DNA of 64,000 bases from Pseudomonas floridensis (GTDB lineage Bacteria > Pseudomonadota > Gammaproteobacteria > Pseudomonadales > Pseudomonadaceae). The notes under the pieces are model-generated. The model had not been told where the DNA came from and ran no database searches. It was given only the letters and a program-made list of their open reading frames with translations. The stretch spans positions 17,844 to 81,843 of the forward strand of contig NZ_MUIO01000075.1 in NCBI RefSeq assembly GCF_002087235.1, in the 5' to 3' direction. The position numbers were made by a program, and so were the translations under genes. How positions within the stretch are numbered: the first letter of the stretch is position 1; each line of letters starts with the position of its first letter. Below, piece by piece: positions 1-10,415 of the stretch.

Positions 1-1053
1 CCAGCGATTTTTCCTGAGGGTACTGAGAACCGAAACTACGTGATCAGGGAAATGGCTGCGAAGACGATTTTCGTGATGTTTTATACTGGGGCTATTGAGG
101 GGGCTGATCGGTGGGTAAGGCCTAGTCAGATAACTGGTATGTCTGATATCCAAGCCGCGCTCACAGATGAAGATAGCCGTGAGGCGTGGGCCAAGATGTC
201 GTTGGAGCAAAAAAATTGGCGTCCAGCATCAGCTTGGTACGCAGTGGACAGTCGAGAGCCGGTCCGGGACGAAACGCTGCGTAACGGTTTGGTGTCGTTA
301 CGTGCGGTGCTGGCACGCCCTGGTATACCCACAACTTCTTCCAAACCCAAGCATGCTTTGGAGGCTTCGTTCGCCCGGCTATTTGATCCAAGTTTGATGT
401 ACGAAGAGCTAGAAGCCGCTGTCCTTGCTTGGCAAGAATCGCATCTGTCCAAGGCGGCGCTCTCCAGGCTTCGCCTAGTAAAACATGGCGCGACTGTCGC
501 GACTGATGCCGTAAAGATAAATTTCCCTAATGGTGAAACTCGCTCCCTATCTCCTGGTCCGTCAAGTGTAATAACAAAGTCTGTCATTGAGGAGTTTGCG
601 CCCCGCTTCCTGAATCAGCCCGCAGTACTATGGCTTTCCGAATCGGGTAACAAAGTCGTTTCTAGGGATGAAACCCTAGCACTTGCTCTTGGCTTCAAAA
701 TAGACGCATCTAAAGCTTTGCCGGATATTATTTTAGTAGATCTAGGGTCTGACGCCGGTGGAGCTGACATGTTCGTCCTGTTTGTCGAAGTAGTTGCTAG
801 CGATGGGCCAATAAATCGCGATAGGAAATTAGCTCTGAAAGCAATTTCAGCTGAATCCAGCTTTGACGAAAAAAATTTAATGTTTTTAACTGCTTTTATG
901 GATCGCGCCAGTGCACCATTCAGAAAGTGTATCGCTGAGCTGGCGTGGGGATCTTACGCCTGGTGCGCATCTGAGCCGGATCATATTATTGAACTGCGAG
1001 AAGGGCCGTCAGACAAACTTTTCGACATTCAATTTGGGCAATTAATAAAATAA
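1..1053 (+). CDS. PstI/BsuBI-type restriction endonuclease, C-terminal part (5' end outside window)
   Basis: The reading frame is open from the first base of the window, so the gene starts upstream; the in-frame GTG at 40 is probably internal. The C-terminal half carries the signature of the BsuBI/PstI type II restriction endonuclease family: a PDIILVDLG stretch followed by FVEVVASDGPI with charged residues (RDRK) after it, consistent with a PD-(D/E)xK-like metal-dependent nuclease site. The upstream peptide ENRNYVIREMAAKT is also typical of the family. Such enzymes cut palindromic DNA and normally sit beside a cognate adenine methyltransferase; none is seen downstream, so it should lie upstream of the window. 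The AT-rich composition and the nearby tRNA-linked integrase remnant suggest horizontal transfer. Family assignment is by recognition of motifs only. Confidence 0.8.
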   Translation, partial: PAIFPEGTENRNYVIREMAAKTIFVMFYTGAIEGADRWVRPSQITGMSDIQAALTDEDSREAWAKMSLEQKNWRPASAWYAVDSREPVRDETLRNGLVSLRAVLARPGIPTTSSKPKHALEASFARLFDPSLMYEELEAAVLAWQESHLSKAALSRLRLVKHGATVATDAVKINFPNGETRSLSPGPSSVITKSVIEEFAPRFLNQPAVLWLSESGNKVVSRDETLALALGFKIDASKALPDIILVDLGSDAGGADMFVLFVEVVASDGPINRDRKLALKAISAESSFDEKNLMFLTAFMDRASAPFRKCIAELAWGSYAWCASEPDHIIELREGPSDKLFDIQFGQLIK

Positions 1054-1074
1054 CGCAAAAAGGAGGATGCAAAA

Positions 1075-1341
1075 ATGGCTCCAAGTAACTGGGCGGAACA
1101 CGCTTATGATGCGGTAGTAAGGGTGGCAGAGGCTAATAAGGAATTCACGCCCGACGACGTATGGAATACTGGCCTTCCAAAGCCAGCAGAGGCACGTGCT
1201 CTAGGAGGCGTAATGGCCCGAGCCAAGAGAAATGGAGTTATTGAAAAAACTGGAAGGGTGAAGCCCACCACCCAGGCTGAAAGCCATGGTACTGATGTGA
1301 CAATATGGAAGTCATTAATTTTCAAACATGCTCCCGCATGA
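1075..1341 (+). CDS. Small winged-helix-like protein, function unknown
   Basis: An 88-residue protein starts 21 bases after the endonuclease stop, behind a strong ribosome-binding site (aaaggagg), so it is probably co-transcribed with it. The middle of the protein (ARALGGVMARAKRNGVIEK) followed by a short GR..PTTQAESHG..VTIWKS tail resembles small phage and plasmid winged-helix proteins in which a helix precedes a beta hairpin ending in W-x-S. It could be a control or accessory DNA-binding protein of the restriction locus, but this is inference; it is not a classical C-protein helix-turn-helix. No signal peptide or membrane segment is seen. Confidence 0.55.
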   Translation: MAPSNWAEHAYDAVVRVAEANKEFTPDDVWNTGLPKPAEARALGGVMARAKRNGVIEKTGRVKPTTQAESHGTDVTIWKSLIFKHAPA

Positions 1342-1818
1342 GGAGTTTCAGATAGTGAATTTCCGCACGTTATCCGATGCCCACTTTTTGCAGCCACTAA
1401 CCCTAATTTAGTGGCTTCTTAATAGCAAGCGGCTGCTAAACACGTATTCCCTTTGGTCGAAACGCGAAGCCCACCCTCATTGGGAACAAATTCTTGCAAA
1501 ATGCGACACCTCGCTCATGCCACTAACCTTGCCCCATAGAGCGAATCAGCCTAAATGAGCACCCTCTACATCAGGGTATTGCTGCAAATTGGAGCCTGAT
1601 CCGGTCGGCCCGCCACGATACTCGTGACTGAGTGCCGCGTTCTGACCAGCAGCATTTACTGTTAGGCTGCGTCTAGCTCATCCTCGGCTCTTCATGCCTG
1701 ACGCCAAGCCTGAATGAGGGCGCTAGTTTCACGCCGACTCCGTGGGCGATTACTTCTTTTTCATGTCCATGTAATGGCCGGCGCTGGCGATCACGCTGGC
1801 CCCTCTATTCAAAAAAGA
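1342..1818. other. Gene-poor gap in the island
   Basis: About 480 bases without a convincing gene. Near the right edge (about 1750-1815, minus strand) a short open stretch ending in a lysine-rich tail and a stop could be the last residues of a lost gene, but it is too short to name. No RNA gene or repeat was recognised. Confidence 0.4.
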
Positions 1819-1846
1819 TTACCGACCGCTCGGCAAGGGCGGTCGG
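1811..1846 (-). terminator. Rho-independent terminator overlapping the 3' end of the 159-aa gene
   Basis: Read on the minus strand, CCGACCGC (1846-1839) pairs with GCGGTCGG (1829-1822) around a short loop, and a run of six T follows at 1816-1811. The stem lies inside the last codons of the upstream coding region, so the stop codon falls just after the stem. Confidence 0.7.
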
Positions 1847-2298
1847 GTCTCAACTTGTTCAAGGCTTACCCTATATGTGGTGTAGGTGTCGCCATCCTCA
1901 AGATAAAGGTCGCTTCGATATCTCAGTACTGCGCCTTTGAGTTTTATGTGCAGGCCGTTGGCGACGCGTTGAATGACCACGTCTTTCAAATCGGTGTCTG
2001 AGACCAGAAACGGCGGCGTCTTGCCCAGATACACCTTCATGGTTTCGTCAGTCGATTCACGGTTATCCATATAGAACTTCAGCGTCTTGGGCTCCGAACG
2101 ATCCCTGGCTTCCTCGACGATATATAGCCACCCCCCCGGGATGAAGTTTTGCTTCAGTACTATTTGCGGGGGAAGCTCCGGTTTGTGCAGGTAGCCATAG
2201 GTGAGAAAGCCGACGAAGCAGAGCAGCGAGGCTATTGCGAGGTACTTTTTCAGCCTGGGCTTTAGGGCTTGCCATTCGGTTTTATTCACAGGCTTCAA
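1819..2298 (-). CDS. Membrane-anchored hypothetical protein
   Basis: A 159-residue protein with a basic N-terminus (about 1-19), one hydrophobic segment at about residues 20-36, and a polar remainder with predicted beta-strand character. This topology suggests an inner-membrane anchored protein with a periplasmic domain. No family is recognised. It is the only complete gene between the restriction locus and the integrase remnant, it reads towards the restriction locus, and its own terminator overlaps its 3' end. The weak upstream signal (a tgaagcc stretch before the start) leaves the start uncertain; the first Met is used because the hydrophobic segment follows at a normal distance. Confidence 0.55.
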   Translation of the reverse strand: MKPVNKTEWQALKPRLKKYLAIASLLCFVGFLTYGYLHKPELPPQIVLKQNFIPGGWLYIVEEARDRSEPKTLKFYMDNRESTDETMKVYLGKTPPFLVSDTDLKDVVIQRVANGLHIKLKGAVLRYRSDLYLEDGDTYTTYRVSLEQVETRPPLPSGR

Positions 2299-2513
2299 CT
2301 TTGGGTGTCAATGGTTGTCTTGGTAAGCGCCCAGCGTGGCGCAATGTCGACACTTGAAGAGGTACCTACGCAGCGGGCGAATGACATCGGCCAGTTACTG
2401 CCATATCAATGGATACCTGCTTGAGCTACGCAAGCGTGTGTTCCTCATTCTTAGTCATTGCTTAATCATGATGCTCCGTCTTGGCGCTGACAAGGGAAGC
2501 CGATCGGTAAGCG
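2299..2513. other. Gap without recognisable gene
   Basis: Between the divergent 159-aa and 50-aa frames. Short open frames occur but none shows a ribosome-binding site plus protein-like composition. Promoters for the two flanking genes would be expected here, but no clear -35/-10 pair was identified. Confidence 0.3.
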
Positions 2514-2666
2514 ATGCACAGCAAATTGCTCGCATATCAGCTGATATCTGGTGAAATCACGCAAGGTGACTTGGCTGGACGCATACTATTTAGTCACCGC
2601 GAAGATGAGCTTTCGAAGTCCAGTGATTTTCGCGCGCGCGAAAATGAAGAGATCCTTCGAAAGTAG
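2514..2666 (+). CDS. Possible 50-aa protein
   Basis: A short frame with protein-like composition: it begins MHSKLLAYQLISGEITQGDL and ends in a charged helix (RARENEEILRK). An in-frame stop lies two codons upstream of the ATG, so it cannot be longer. The ribosome-binding site is weak. It could be a small regulator or the tail of a decayed gene in the island; there is no family match from memory. Confidence 0.3.
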   Translation: MHSKLLAYQLISGEITQGDLAGRILFSHREDELSKSSDFRARENEEILRK

Positions 2667-2693
2667 ATACAGCCCGTCGATCTGTTACGGCTA

Positions 2694-2948
2694 TCAATTT
2701 CTAGCTCCCGTTAGAGGGTTGTAACCTTGGACCGCGAATCTGGCTCTTGCCATGATGCTCGTACATTCTCTTTGCTTCGCCTCGGCTGCTGCTTCCGACT
2801 GGCGTTTTGCCGCAGCTAGTCGGTGCTCGGAATCTTGCTCTGCTCGGCGTGTCGCCTCGGCAGCTATGCTGGTTTGGCGTCTCTCTCTGCTTGACGTGCC
2901 TGATTCTGAGCTTCCAACTTTGCCTGTTGCACCTGCTGTTCTGCGTTT
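2694..2948 (-). pseudogene. Remnant of a coiled-coil protein, frameshifted
   Basis: On the minus strand one frame reads a Gln/Ala/Glu-rich coiled-coil (QQVQQAKLEAQNQARQAERD) and stops at about 2865; another frame continues in the same style (RRAEQDSEHRLAAAKRQSEA) to a stop at 2694. The switch of frame without a change of sequence character indicates a frameshifted gene fragment. It follows directly on the broken integrase, which suggests a deletion junction. Confidence 0.4.
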
Positions 2949-2961
2949 CGTTGACCACTAC

Positions 2962-3450
2962 CTAGTCCCACTCCTGAATTGCCACGGTGTACAAGTGGCT
3001 CAAAAGGGCCAACTCCAGACGCACGGTGTTGTTGCTTGTTGGCTTGTCACGACTGGTGATTGATACCAGACGCGTATCTCGGTAATTGGCAATGATTTCT
3101 GCGGAGAGCGCAGCCATCGAGTACTTGGCTAGATGGCTTATCAACTGTTGAGCTTTGGTTGCTTCGGCGCGCTGAGTCGTCGGTTTCTTCGTTGGGCTGA
3201 TCTCGGTCGGATATCGCTTTAAAGCCATGGCCAATGTCATGCGCTCTGAACCGCTCCGCTGGATGTACACGCCTCTGAGCATTTCATCTTTTGTGCGACG
3301 GGCCCAGTCTTCGGCATCACGCTTTGCACGAAAGGTCTTCTCGTTGGCGGGCCATCCGGTTGTCCGCCCTATGGCCTTCAAGATGTCAGTGTGCTTTGAC
3401 GATGGCGGCCATGTTATTTCTGCTTCAAAAACGTGCTGTTGTTTTGGCAC
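2962..3450 (-). pseudogene. Truncated phage/island integrase (tyrosine recombinase) remnant
   Basis: The fragment shows the N-terminal and SAM-like core-binding region of tRNA-associated tyrosine integrases: TFRAKRDAEDWARRTKDEM, a GVYIQRSGSERMTLAMAL stretch, and NNTVRLELALLSHL..VAIQEW. It stops at EWD where the family continues EWG-L-G; adding one G at the stop region restores that reading, so a single-base deletion is likely. The catalytic domain (R...HxLR...Y) is absent: about half of the usual 330-400 residues is missing. The frame runs into the tRNA gene without a stop, as is common for tRNA-linked integrases; GTG at 3450 is a plausible original start. It is not expected to be active. Confidence 0.75.
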
Positions 3451-3539
3451 AGTACTGATTTCGTACGTGGACCATAGAACTGGCTCGGCTGTTTTTGTCG
3501 CAGACAGCAAAAAGCCGCGCAATGCGCGGCTTTCAAAGG

Positions 3540-3616
3540 TGGTGGGCCCACACGGACTCGAACCGTGGACCAAAGGATTATGAGTCCTCTGCTCTAACCA
3601 ACTGAGCTATGGGCCC
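3540..3616 (-). tRNA. tRNA with CAU anticodon, probably tRNA-Ile2
   Basis: The minus strand folds as a 77-nt cloverleaf: acceptor GGGCCC (3616-3611) pairs with GGGCCC before an encoded ACCA end (3543-3540); the D arm contains AGCTCAGTTGG; the anticodon loop is CTCATAA (anticodon CAT); the T loop is TTCGAGT. CAU can be initiator Met, elongator Met or lysidine-modified Ile2. The G1-C72 pair rules against initiator tRNA. The GC-rich acceptor differs from the usual Pseudomonas elongator Met tRNA (GGCTACG), so Ile2 is favoured, with TilS converting C34 to lysidine. The 3' end is the attachment target of the neighbouring integrase remnant. Confidence 0.9.
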
Positions 3617-3631
3617 TCAGCAGGACGCGGA

Positions 3632-6133
3632 TTATAACGGCGGTTTCGCGGCTGTGCTATCCGAAAAGTCCGAAACGTCGATAAGAAGGAACCTGGCGCA
3701 GAATTCCTCCGGCGGCAGGGGCAGGCTGACGATGTAGCCCTGGATCTGTTCGCAGCCTTCTGCAGCGAGGAATTGTTGCTGGTCGCTGTTTTCCACGCCT
3801 TCGGCGATGACGGTCAGTTGCATGCTGCGGCCCAGGGCGATGATGGCGCGGACGATGGCGGCGTCGTGGGTGTCTTCGGGCAGGCCGCGGACGAAGGACT
3901 GGTCGATCTTGAGGATGTCCAGCGGCAGGCGTTTGAGGTAGCTGAGCGAGGAGTAGCCGGTGCCGAAGTCGTCGATGGCCAGCTGGACGCCGAGTTTCTT
4001 GAGTTTGTGCAGCACGGCCAGGGCTTCCTGGGTCTGGCTCATGATGAAGTTTTCGGTGATTTCCAGTTGCAGGCAGCCGGGCTCCAGGCCGTTGTCGGCC
4101 AGCAGTTGTTCGATGCGGCCGACCAGGTTGGGCTGGCGCAGCTGCGCCCCGGCCAGGTTGACGGACAGCGGGCCGAACGGTTTGTAGACTTTGCGCCACT
4201 CGTGCATCTGGCGGCAGGCCTGTTCCAGCACCCAGTCGCCGATTTGCAGGATCATGCCGTTTTCTTCGGCCAACGGGATGAAGTGCTCGGGCGGTACTTC
4301 GCCGAAGGTGGGGTGACTCCAGCGAATCAAGGCTTCTGCGCCCACCATCGTGTTGCTCAGCACGCTGGTCTTGGGCTGGAAGGACAGGCTCAGTTCGTTG
4401 CGGTCCAGTGCGCGCCTCAGCTCCTGTTCAAGCGCAATGCGTTCGCTGGCTTGGGAGGTGAGGTCGCGGGTGTAGCTTTCGACGCGGTTGCGGCCCTTGG
4501 CCTTGGAGCGGTACATGGCGGCGTCGGCGTTCTTGACCAGTGTGGCGACGTCGGTGCCGTCGGTGGGGAACAGGCTGCAGCCGATGCTGGAGCTGATGAA
4601 GAACTCGTGTTCGCCTGCCTGAAAGGGCGCGTTGAAGGTGCTCAGCAGTTTGTTGGCGATGGTCTGTGCATCGCTGGGTTGCAGCAGGCCGGGCAGCAGG
4701 ACGATGAATTCGTCGCCGCCCAGCCGTGCCACGGTGTCGATGTCGCGCAGGTTTTCCTTGAGGCGCTGCGCGATGCCTTTGAGCAGCAGGTCGCCGACCG
4801 GATGACCGAGGCTGTCATTGATGTGTTTGAAGCGATCCAGATCCAGAAACAGCACGGCGCCCAGGCTGCCTGACTCTTCACTGTGTAGCAGGGCGGTTTG
4901 CAGGCGGTTCTCGAACAGGGTGCGGTTGGGCAAGCCGGTGAGGGGGTCGTGGTGGGCCTGATAGTCGAGGCGGGCTTGAGCGTGTTTGAGGCTGGAGATG
5001 TCGGCGAATACGGCGACGAAGTGGGTGATGAGGTGATCCTTGTTGCGCACCGCGCTGATCGTCAGCCAGCTCGGGTAAATGTCGCCGTTCTTTCGCCGGT
5101 TGTAGATCTCGCCTTGCCAGTGACCGTCCGCTGTCAGTTGGTGCCACATCGCTGCGTAGAAAGCGCTGTCGTGCTGCCCCGAGGCCAGCAGGCGGGGCGT
5201 ATGGCCGATGGCTTCGGCTTCGCTGTAGCCGGTGATCTGGCTGAAGGCACGGTTGACCGCATTGATGCGCTGGCGCGTGTCGGTGATCAGCACGCCTTCG
5301 GCAGTGCTTTCGAAAACGGTGGCGGCCAGGTGCAGTTTTTCCTGCATGTGCTGGCGCTCGGTGACGTCCCGGCAGATGGTCAGCAGGCAGTCTTCGCCAT
5401 CGATAGGCACGGGGTGCGAAGACAGCTCGCAGAGCCGGATATTGCCTTCGGAGCCGCGAATCCTGGCGTAAAAGTCGCGAACGGAGCCATGTTGCCTGAT
5501 GTGGTGGATCATGGTCTGACGTTCACTCTGGTCGGCCCAGATGCCCAGGTCGAGCGTGGAGCGTTCAAGGCACTGTTTTTCGCTATAGCCGGTGATGCGG
5601 CAGAAGCCGTCGTTGACCTCGAGGATCACCCCGTCGTGGACGCGACTGATGGTCAGGCCGTCAGGGGAGGCGTGAAAGGCTTTGGCGAATTTCTCTTCGG
5701 AGAGTTGCAGTTGTTGCTGCGCCTGCTTGAGCGGAGTGATGTCGCGAACCACCACCAGCACGGCCGGTTCCGGGCCCAGCTCGAAAGGCTGCGCCGACAT
5801 CAGTCCTGAGAATGTCTCTCCGTCCTTGCGTCGGAAGGGCATCTCCAGATTACGGATATGGCCTTTTTGCAACTGTTCCAGAAGGCCGGGCCCGATGCCC
5901 GGCACGGCCCAGATGTTTATCTGGGTCGGGGTCTTGCCAATCACTTCGTCGGTGGTGAGGCCGGTCTGTTCGACAAAGGCTTTGTTGGCTTCGAGGATCT
6001 GACCGTCGATGAGGCTGGCGATCACCATGATGTCCGGGCAATGGGCAAAGACTGAGGCAAATCGGTCTTCGGATACACGCAACGCTTCTTCGGTTTTTTT
6101 GCTGTCACTGATGTCGGTCATTAATCCACGCAT
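3632..6133 (-). CDS. PAS-PAS-PAS-GGDEF-EAL c-di-GMP enzyme, N-terminally truncated RmcA-like
   Basis: The 833-residue product has three PAS domains (about 16-130, 140-255, 265-385), a GGDEF diguanylate cyclase domain (LGGDEF near residue 472) and an EAL phosphodiesterase domain (EALIRW near 600, with the later DDFGTGYSSL motif). Both catalytic signatures are intact, so it could make and degrade c-di-GMP. The position next to rpoD and the tRNA matches P. aeruginosa PA0575 (RmcA), which has an N-terminal periplasmic binding domain and membrane anchor; these are missing. The first residues (MRGLMTDISDSKK) look like the end of another PAS/PAC unit, whose remains lie upstream (6134-6420). The product would therefore be cytosolic and uncoupled from the original sensor. 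Whether the internal start is translated is unknown. Confidence 0.8.
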   Translation of the reverse strand: MRGLMTDISDSKKTEEALRVSEDRFASVFAHCPDIMVIASLIDGQILEANKAFVEQTGLTTDEVIGKTPTQINIWAVPGIGPGLLEQLQKGHIRNLEMPFRRKDGETFSGLMSAQPFELGPEPAVLVVVRDITPLKQAQQQLQLSEEKFAKAFHASPDGLTISRVHDGVILEVNDGFCRITGYSEKQCLERSTLDLGIWADQSERQTMIHHIRQHGSVRDFYARIRGSEGNIRLCELSSHPVPIDGEDCLLTICRDVTERQHMQEKLHLAATVFESTAEGVLITDTRQRINAVNRAFSQITGYSEAEAIGHTPRLLASGQHDSAFYAAMWHQLTADGHWQGEIYNRRKNGDIYPSWLTISAVRNKDHLITHFVAVFADISSLKHAQARLDYQAHHDPLTGLPNRTLFENRLQTALLHSEESGSLGAVLFLDLDRFKHINDSLGHPVGDLLLKGIAQRLKENLRDIDTVARLGGDEFIVLLPGLLQPSDAQTIANKLLSTFNAPFQAGEHEFFISSSIGCSLFPTDGTDVATLVKNADAAMYRSKAKGRNRVESYTRDLTSQASERIALEQELRRALDRNELSLSFQPKTSVLSNTMVGAEALIRWSHPTFGEVPPEHFIPLAEENGMILQIGDWVLEQACRQMHEWRKVYKPFGPLSVNLAGAQLRQPNLVGRIEQLLADNGLEPGCLQLEITENFIMSQTQEALAVLHKLKKLGVQLAIDDFGTGYSSLSYLKRLPLDILKIDQSFVRGLPEDTHDAAIVRAIIALGRSMQLTVIAEGVENSDQQQFLAAEGCEQIQGYIVSLPLPPEEFCARFLLIDVSDFSDSTAAKPPL

Positions 6134-6420
6134 AAGTGCTCACGTCCGTGCTTGGTCTGGCTGCCGATATCGCGGGGTCCAGAGCACTCGATTCCCGATC
6201 GTTGCGCACGAATGGGCCAAGGCTGTGGTCGTTACCGCTGCTGGTTTATTGCTTGCAGAAGGCTTCAGCATCGGCGGCGTTTTCGTGCGCACGATGCTGC
6301 GGTAAAAACCTTGGCAACAACCGATAGGCCAAAGGGTAGCCAGCAGGCTTTTCGCCTGAGGTGACACATAGTTGTAGGTCAAATTTTTGAAGTCTGCCTC
6401 TCGAGCGACGACTGGCCGTG
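6134..6420 (-). pseudogene. Degraded 5' part (PAS unit) of the RmcA-like gene
   Basis: On the minus strand, pieces of one PAS domain appear in successive different frames: DFKNLTYNYVSPQAKSLL, then GYPLAYRLLPRF, then FYRSIV, then HENAADAEAFCKQ, and finally PDQART followed by TGA just before the present start at 6133. Together they resemble a continuous PAS domain leading into MRGLMTDISDSK. Several frameshifts and stop codons break it. There is no room between this fragment and rpoD for the sensor and membrane parts expected of RmcA, so a deletion is likely as well. Confidence 0.65.
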
Positions 6421-6491
6421 GCGCAAAAAAAGGCTGGCTGCCGATGAGGGGTGGGGCGTGGCGCTGAGTGAAGCACAAGGGCCAGAAATGC

Positions 6492-6517
6492 AAAACCCCC
6501 GGCAGGCCGGGGGTTTT
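6492..6517 (-). terminator. Terminator of the rpsU-dnaG-rpoD operon
   Basis: AAAACCCCCGGC (6492-6503) and GCCGGGGGTTTT (6506-6517) form a strong GC-rich stem; read on the minus strand it ends in a T run just after the rpoD stop. The A/T symmetry would also allow function on the plus strand. Confidence 0.85.
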
Positions 6518-6541
6518 GTTTGAGCGCGTAGCGTGGTGCGT

Positions 6542-8392
<1,851 letters not shown>

Positions 8393-8459
8393 AACACCCT
8401 ATCCACTGAAGGTCTTGGCGGGCAAAAAACAAGCCGAGGATTATACCCGAGCTATGACC

Positions 8460-10415
8460 TCACGCGCCAGTTGAGGTCGGGGTTTGTGCAGGAACATTGC
8501 GATTTAGCAGTTCACGAAGCTGAATTTTCTCTTCTGCACTCAGCTCGGTTTGACGTGCTTTGCTGATCAGATGTTCCAGGCTACGCTCGCGTTGGCGAGC
8601 GGATAAGCTAGTTATAGTGTCGAAAAACTGTTGTTCAAGGTTATCGGCCTCGATCAACCATTCCTTTTCGGCCAATGCGCGCAGCAAACGGCCCTGTTCG
8701 GTTCCATGCCACCGCGCTATCAACTGTAACGACCGAAGTTTGGGATTCTTTTGCCGCGCTTCAATGAGCGACACCAGCAATTGTGCCTGTGACTGGTCTT
8801 CTGCCGCGAAATGGCTGGCATTTTCGACTTTCTCGGCCAGTTCAGGATGGTGCAGCAAAGTTCGCAGTGCGGCCTGCATCGGCGGTTCGACAGCGGTCGG
8901 CACCCGGGGTGTGCGCGGTTCGAAGTCCGGACGCTTGCCTTTCTTGTCCCAGGGTTTCTTTTCCCATTTTTTCTGATTCTGACCGCCGGTTTTCTTCGGC
9001 GTCCATTCCTGCTGCGCTTCGTAGCCGCCTTGTGGCTGGTAGTCGGCAAAGTCAGGCATGGCGTCGTAATCGACGTAGGGGTCGTAACTGGGCGGCGCTT
9101 CGCTGGGCGCGTTCTGCACCAGTTGGCTGACGGCTTCGCCAGTCAGGCCGGTAATCTCGCTCAGGCGCTGACGCATCAGTGTCTTCAGGTTCGCGCCCGG
9201 CACCTTATCGATCAGCGGGGCGGCGAGGGTGGCCATGTGTGCCTTGCCCTCGAGCGAGCGCGGATCGGCCTCTTTGGTCAGTTGCTCGAAGAAATAATCA
9301 GCCAGCGGCTGCGCATGCTGATTGATTCGCGCCCGGAACGCGTCAGTGCCTTCGGAGCGCACCAAGGTGTCCGGGTCTTCGCCTTCGGGCAGAAACAGAA
9401 AGCGCGCACGCCGCCCGTCCTGCAAGCTCGACAGGGTGGCTTCCAGCGCACGCCAGGCGGCATTGCGGCCAGCCTGATCGCCGTCGAAACAGAACAGCAC
9501 GTTGGGCACCACCCGGAACAGCCGCTTCAAATGCTCTTCGCTGGTCGCTGTGCCCAGCGTGGCTACGGCATTGCGCAAGCCTTGTTGGGCCAGCGCGATC
9601 ACGTCCATGTAGCCTTCGACGACAATGATTTCGTCCAGGTTGCGATTGTGCTTGCGCGCCTCGAACAGGCCATACAGTTCCTGGCCTTTGTGAAAGACGG
9701 GGGTTTCCGGCGAGTTCAGGTATTTGGGCTTGTCGTCACCCAGTACGCGACCACCGAAGGCGATCACCCGTCCGCGTGAATCGCGAATCGGGAACATCAC
9801 CCGATCCCGGAAGCGGTCGTAGCGCTTGCCGGTTTCAGCGTTCTCGATCAGCAGACCGGCATCGATCATGACCTTTTGCTGCAATGAGTCGCTGCTCAGG
9901 TGCTTGTACAGGTTGTCCCAGCCCGGTGGCGCGAAGCCCAGGCCGAAGTCCCGTGCGATCTCGCCGGACAGGCCGCGGCCCTTGAGGTAGTCCACGGCGG
10001 CTTTGCGGCTGGGATGGCTCTTCAAGGCCTGGCGGTAGAACTCGGCCGCGGCGGTGAGCAGCGGGTACAGCGGCGAGTCGGTCGGCTGGCGCGGCTTCTG
10101 GCCTTTGACGCCTTGCTCGCGCGGCACTTCCATGCCGGCCGCCTTGGCGAGGTCCTCGACTGCCTGGGGAAAATCCAGGTTGTCGTGGTCCATGATGAAG
10201 CCCAGCGCGTTACCGCCTGCGCCGCAGCCGAAGCAGTAGTAGAACTGTTTGTCCGGGCTGACGCTGAAAGAGGGGGTCTTCTCTTTGTGAAACGGGCAGC
10301 AGGCGCTGTAGTTCTTCCCGGTTTTCTTGAGCTGCACGCGTGAACTGACCACGTCGACGATGTCGGTACGGTTCAGAAGGTCGTCGATGAAGCTCTGGGG
10401 AATCAGCCCGGCCAT
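8460..10415 (-). CDS. dnaG: DNA primase DnaG
   Basis: The 651-residue protein synthesises RNA primers for DNA replication. It begins with the CHC2 zinc-binding domain (CPFHKEKTPSFSVSP... YYCFGCGAGG, about 40-70), followed by the TOPRIM catalytic core (VVEGYMDVIALAQQG near 260 and the acidic FDGDQAGRNAA motif near 310), and ends in a DnaB-helicase-interacting domain (about 500-640). A Gln/Lys-rich linker (about 440-490) separates core and C-terminal domain. The length fits the Pseudomonas family. The gene follows rpsU with an unusually long spacer of about 426 bases and precedes rpoD. Confidence 0.97.
   Translation of the reverse strand: MAGLIPQSFIDDLLNRTDIVDVVSSRVQLKKTGKNYSACCPFHKEKTPSFSVSPDKQFYYCFGCGAGGNALGFIMDHDNLDFPQAVEDLAKAAGMEVPREQGVKGQKPRQPTDSPLYPLLTAAAEFYRQALKSHPSRKAAVDYLKGRGLSGEIARDFGLGFAPPGWDNLYKHLSSDSLQQKVMIDAGLLIENAETGKRYDRFRDRVMFPIRDSRGRVIAFGGRVLGDDKPKYLNSPETPVFHKGQELYGLFEARKHNRNLDEIIVVEGYMDVIALAQQGLRNAVATLGTATSEEHLKRLFRVVPNVLFCFDGDQAGRNAAWRALEATLSSLQDGRRARFLFLPEGEDPDTLVRSEGTDAFRARINQHAQPLADYFFEQLTKEADPRSLEGKAHMATLAAPLIDKVPGANLKTLMRQRLSEITGLTGEAVSQLVQNAPSEAPPSYDPYVDYDAMPDFADYQPQGGYEAQQEWTPKKTGGQNQKKWEKKPWDKKGKRPDFEPRTPRVPTAVEPPMQAALRTLLHHPELAEKVENASHFAAEDQSQAQLLVSLIEARQKNPKLRSLQLIARWHGTEQGRLLRALAEKEWLIEADNLEQQFFDTITSLSARQRERSLEHLISKARQTELSAEEKIQLRELLNRNVPAQTPTSTGA

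Noticed and set aside
2336..2554. 72-aa plus-strand frame in the island
   Set aside because: No ribosome-binding site and a residue composition unlike a folded protein; the shorter frame at 2514 is the better candidate.
3540..3616. Initiator or elongator tRNA-Met
   Set aside because: The first base pair is G-C, unlike initiator tRNA, and the acceptor stem differs from the usual Pseudomonas elongator Met tRNA; Ile2 fits better, although the anticodon alone cannot decide.
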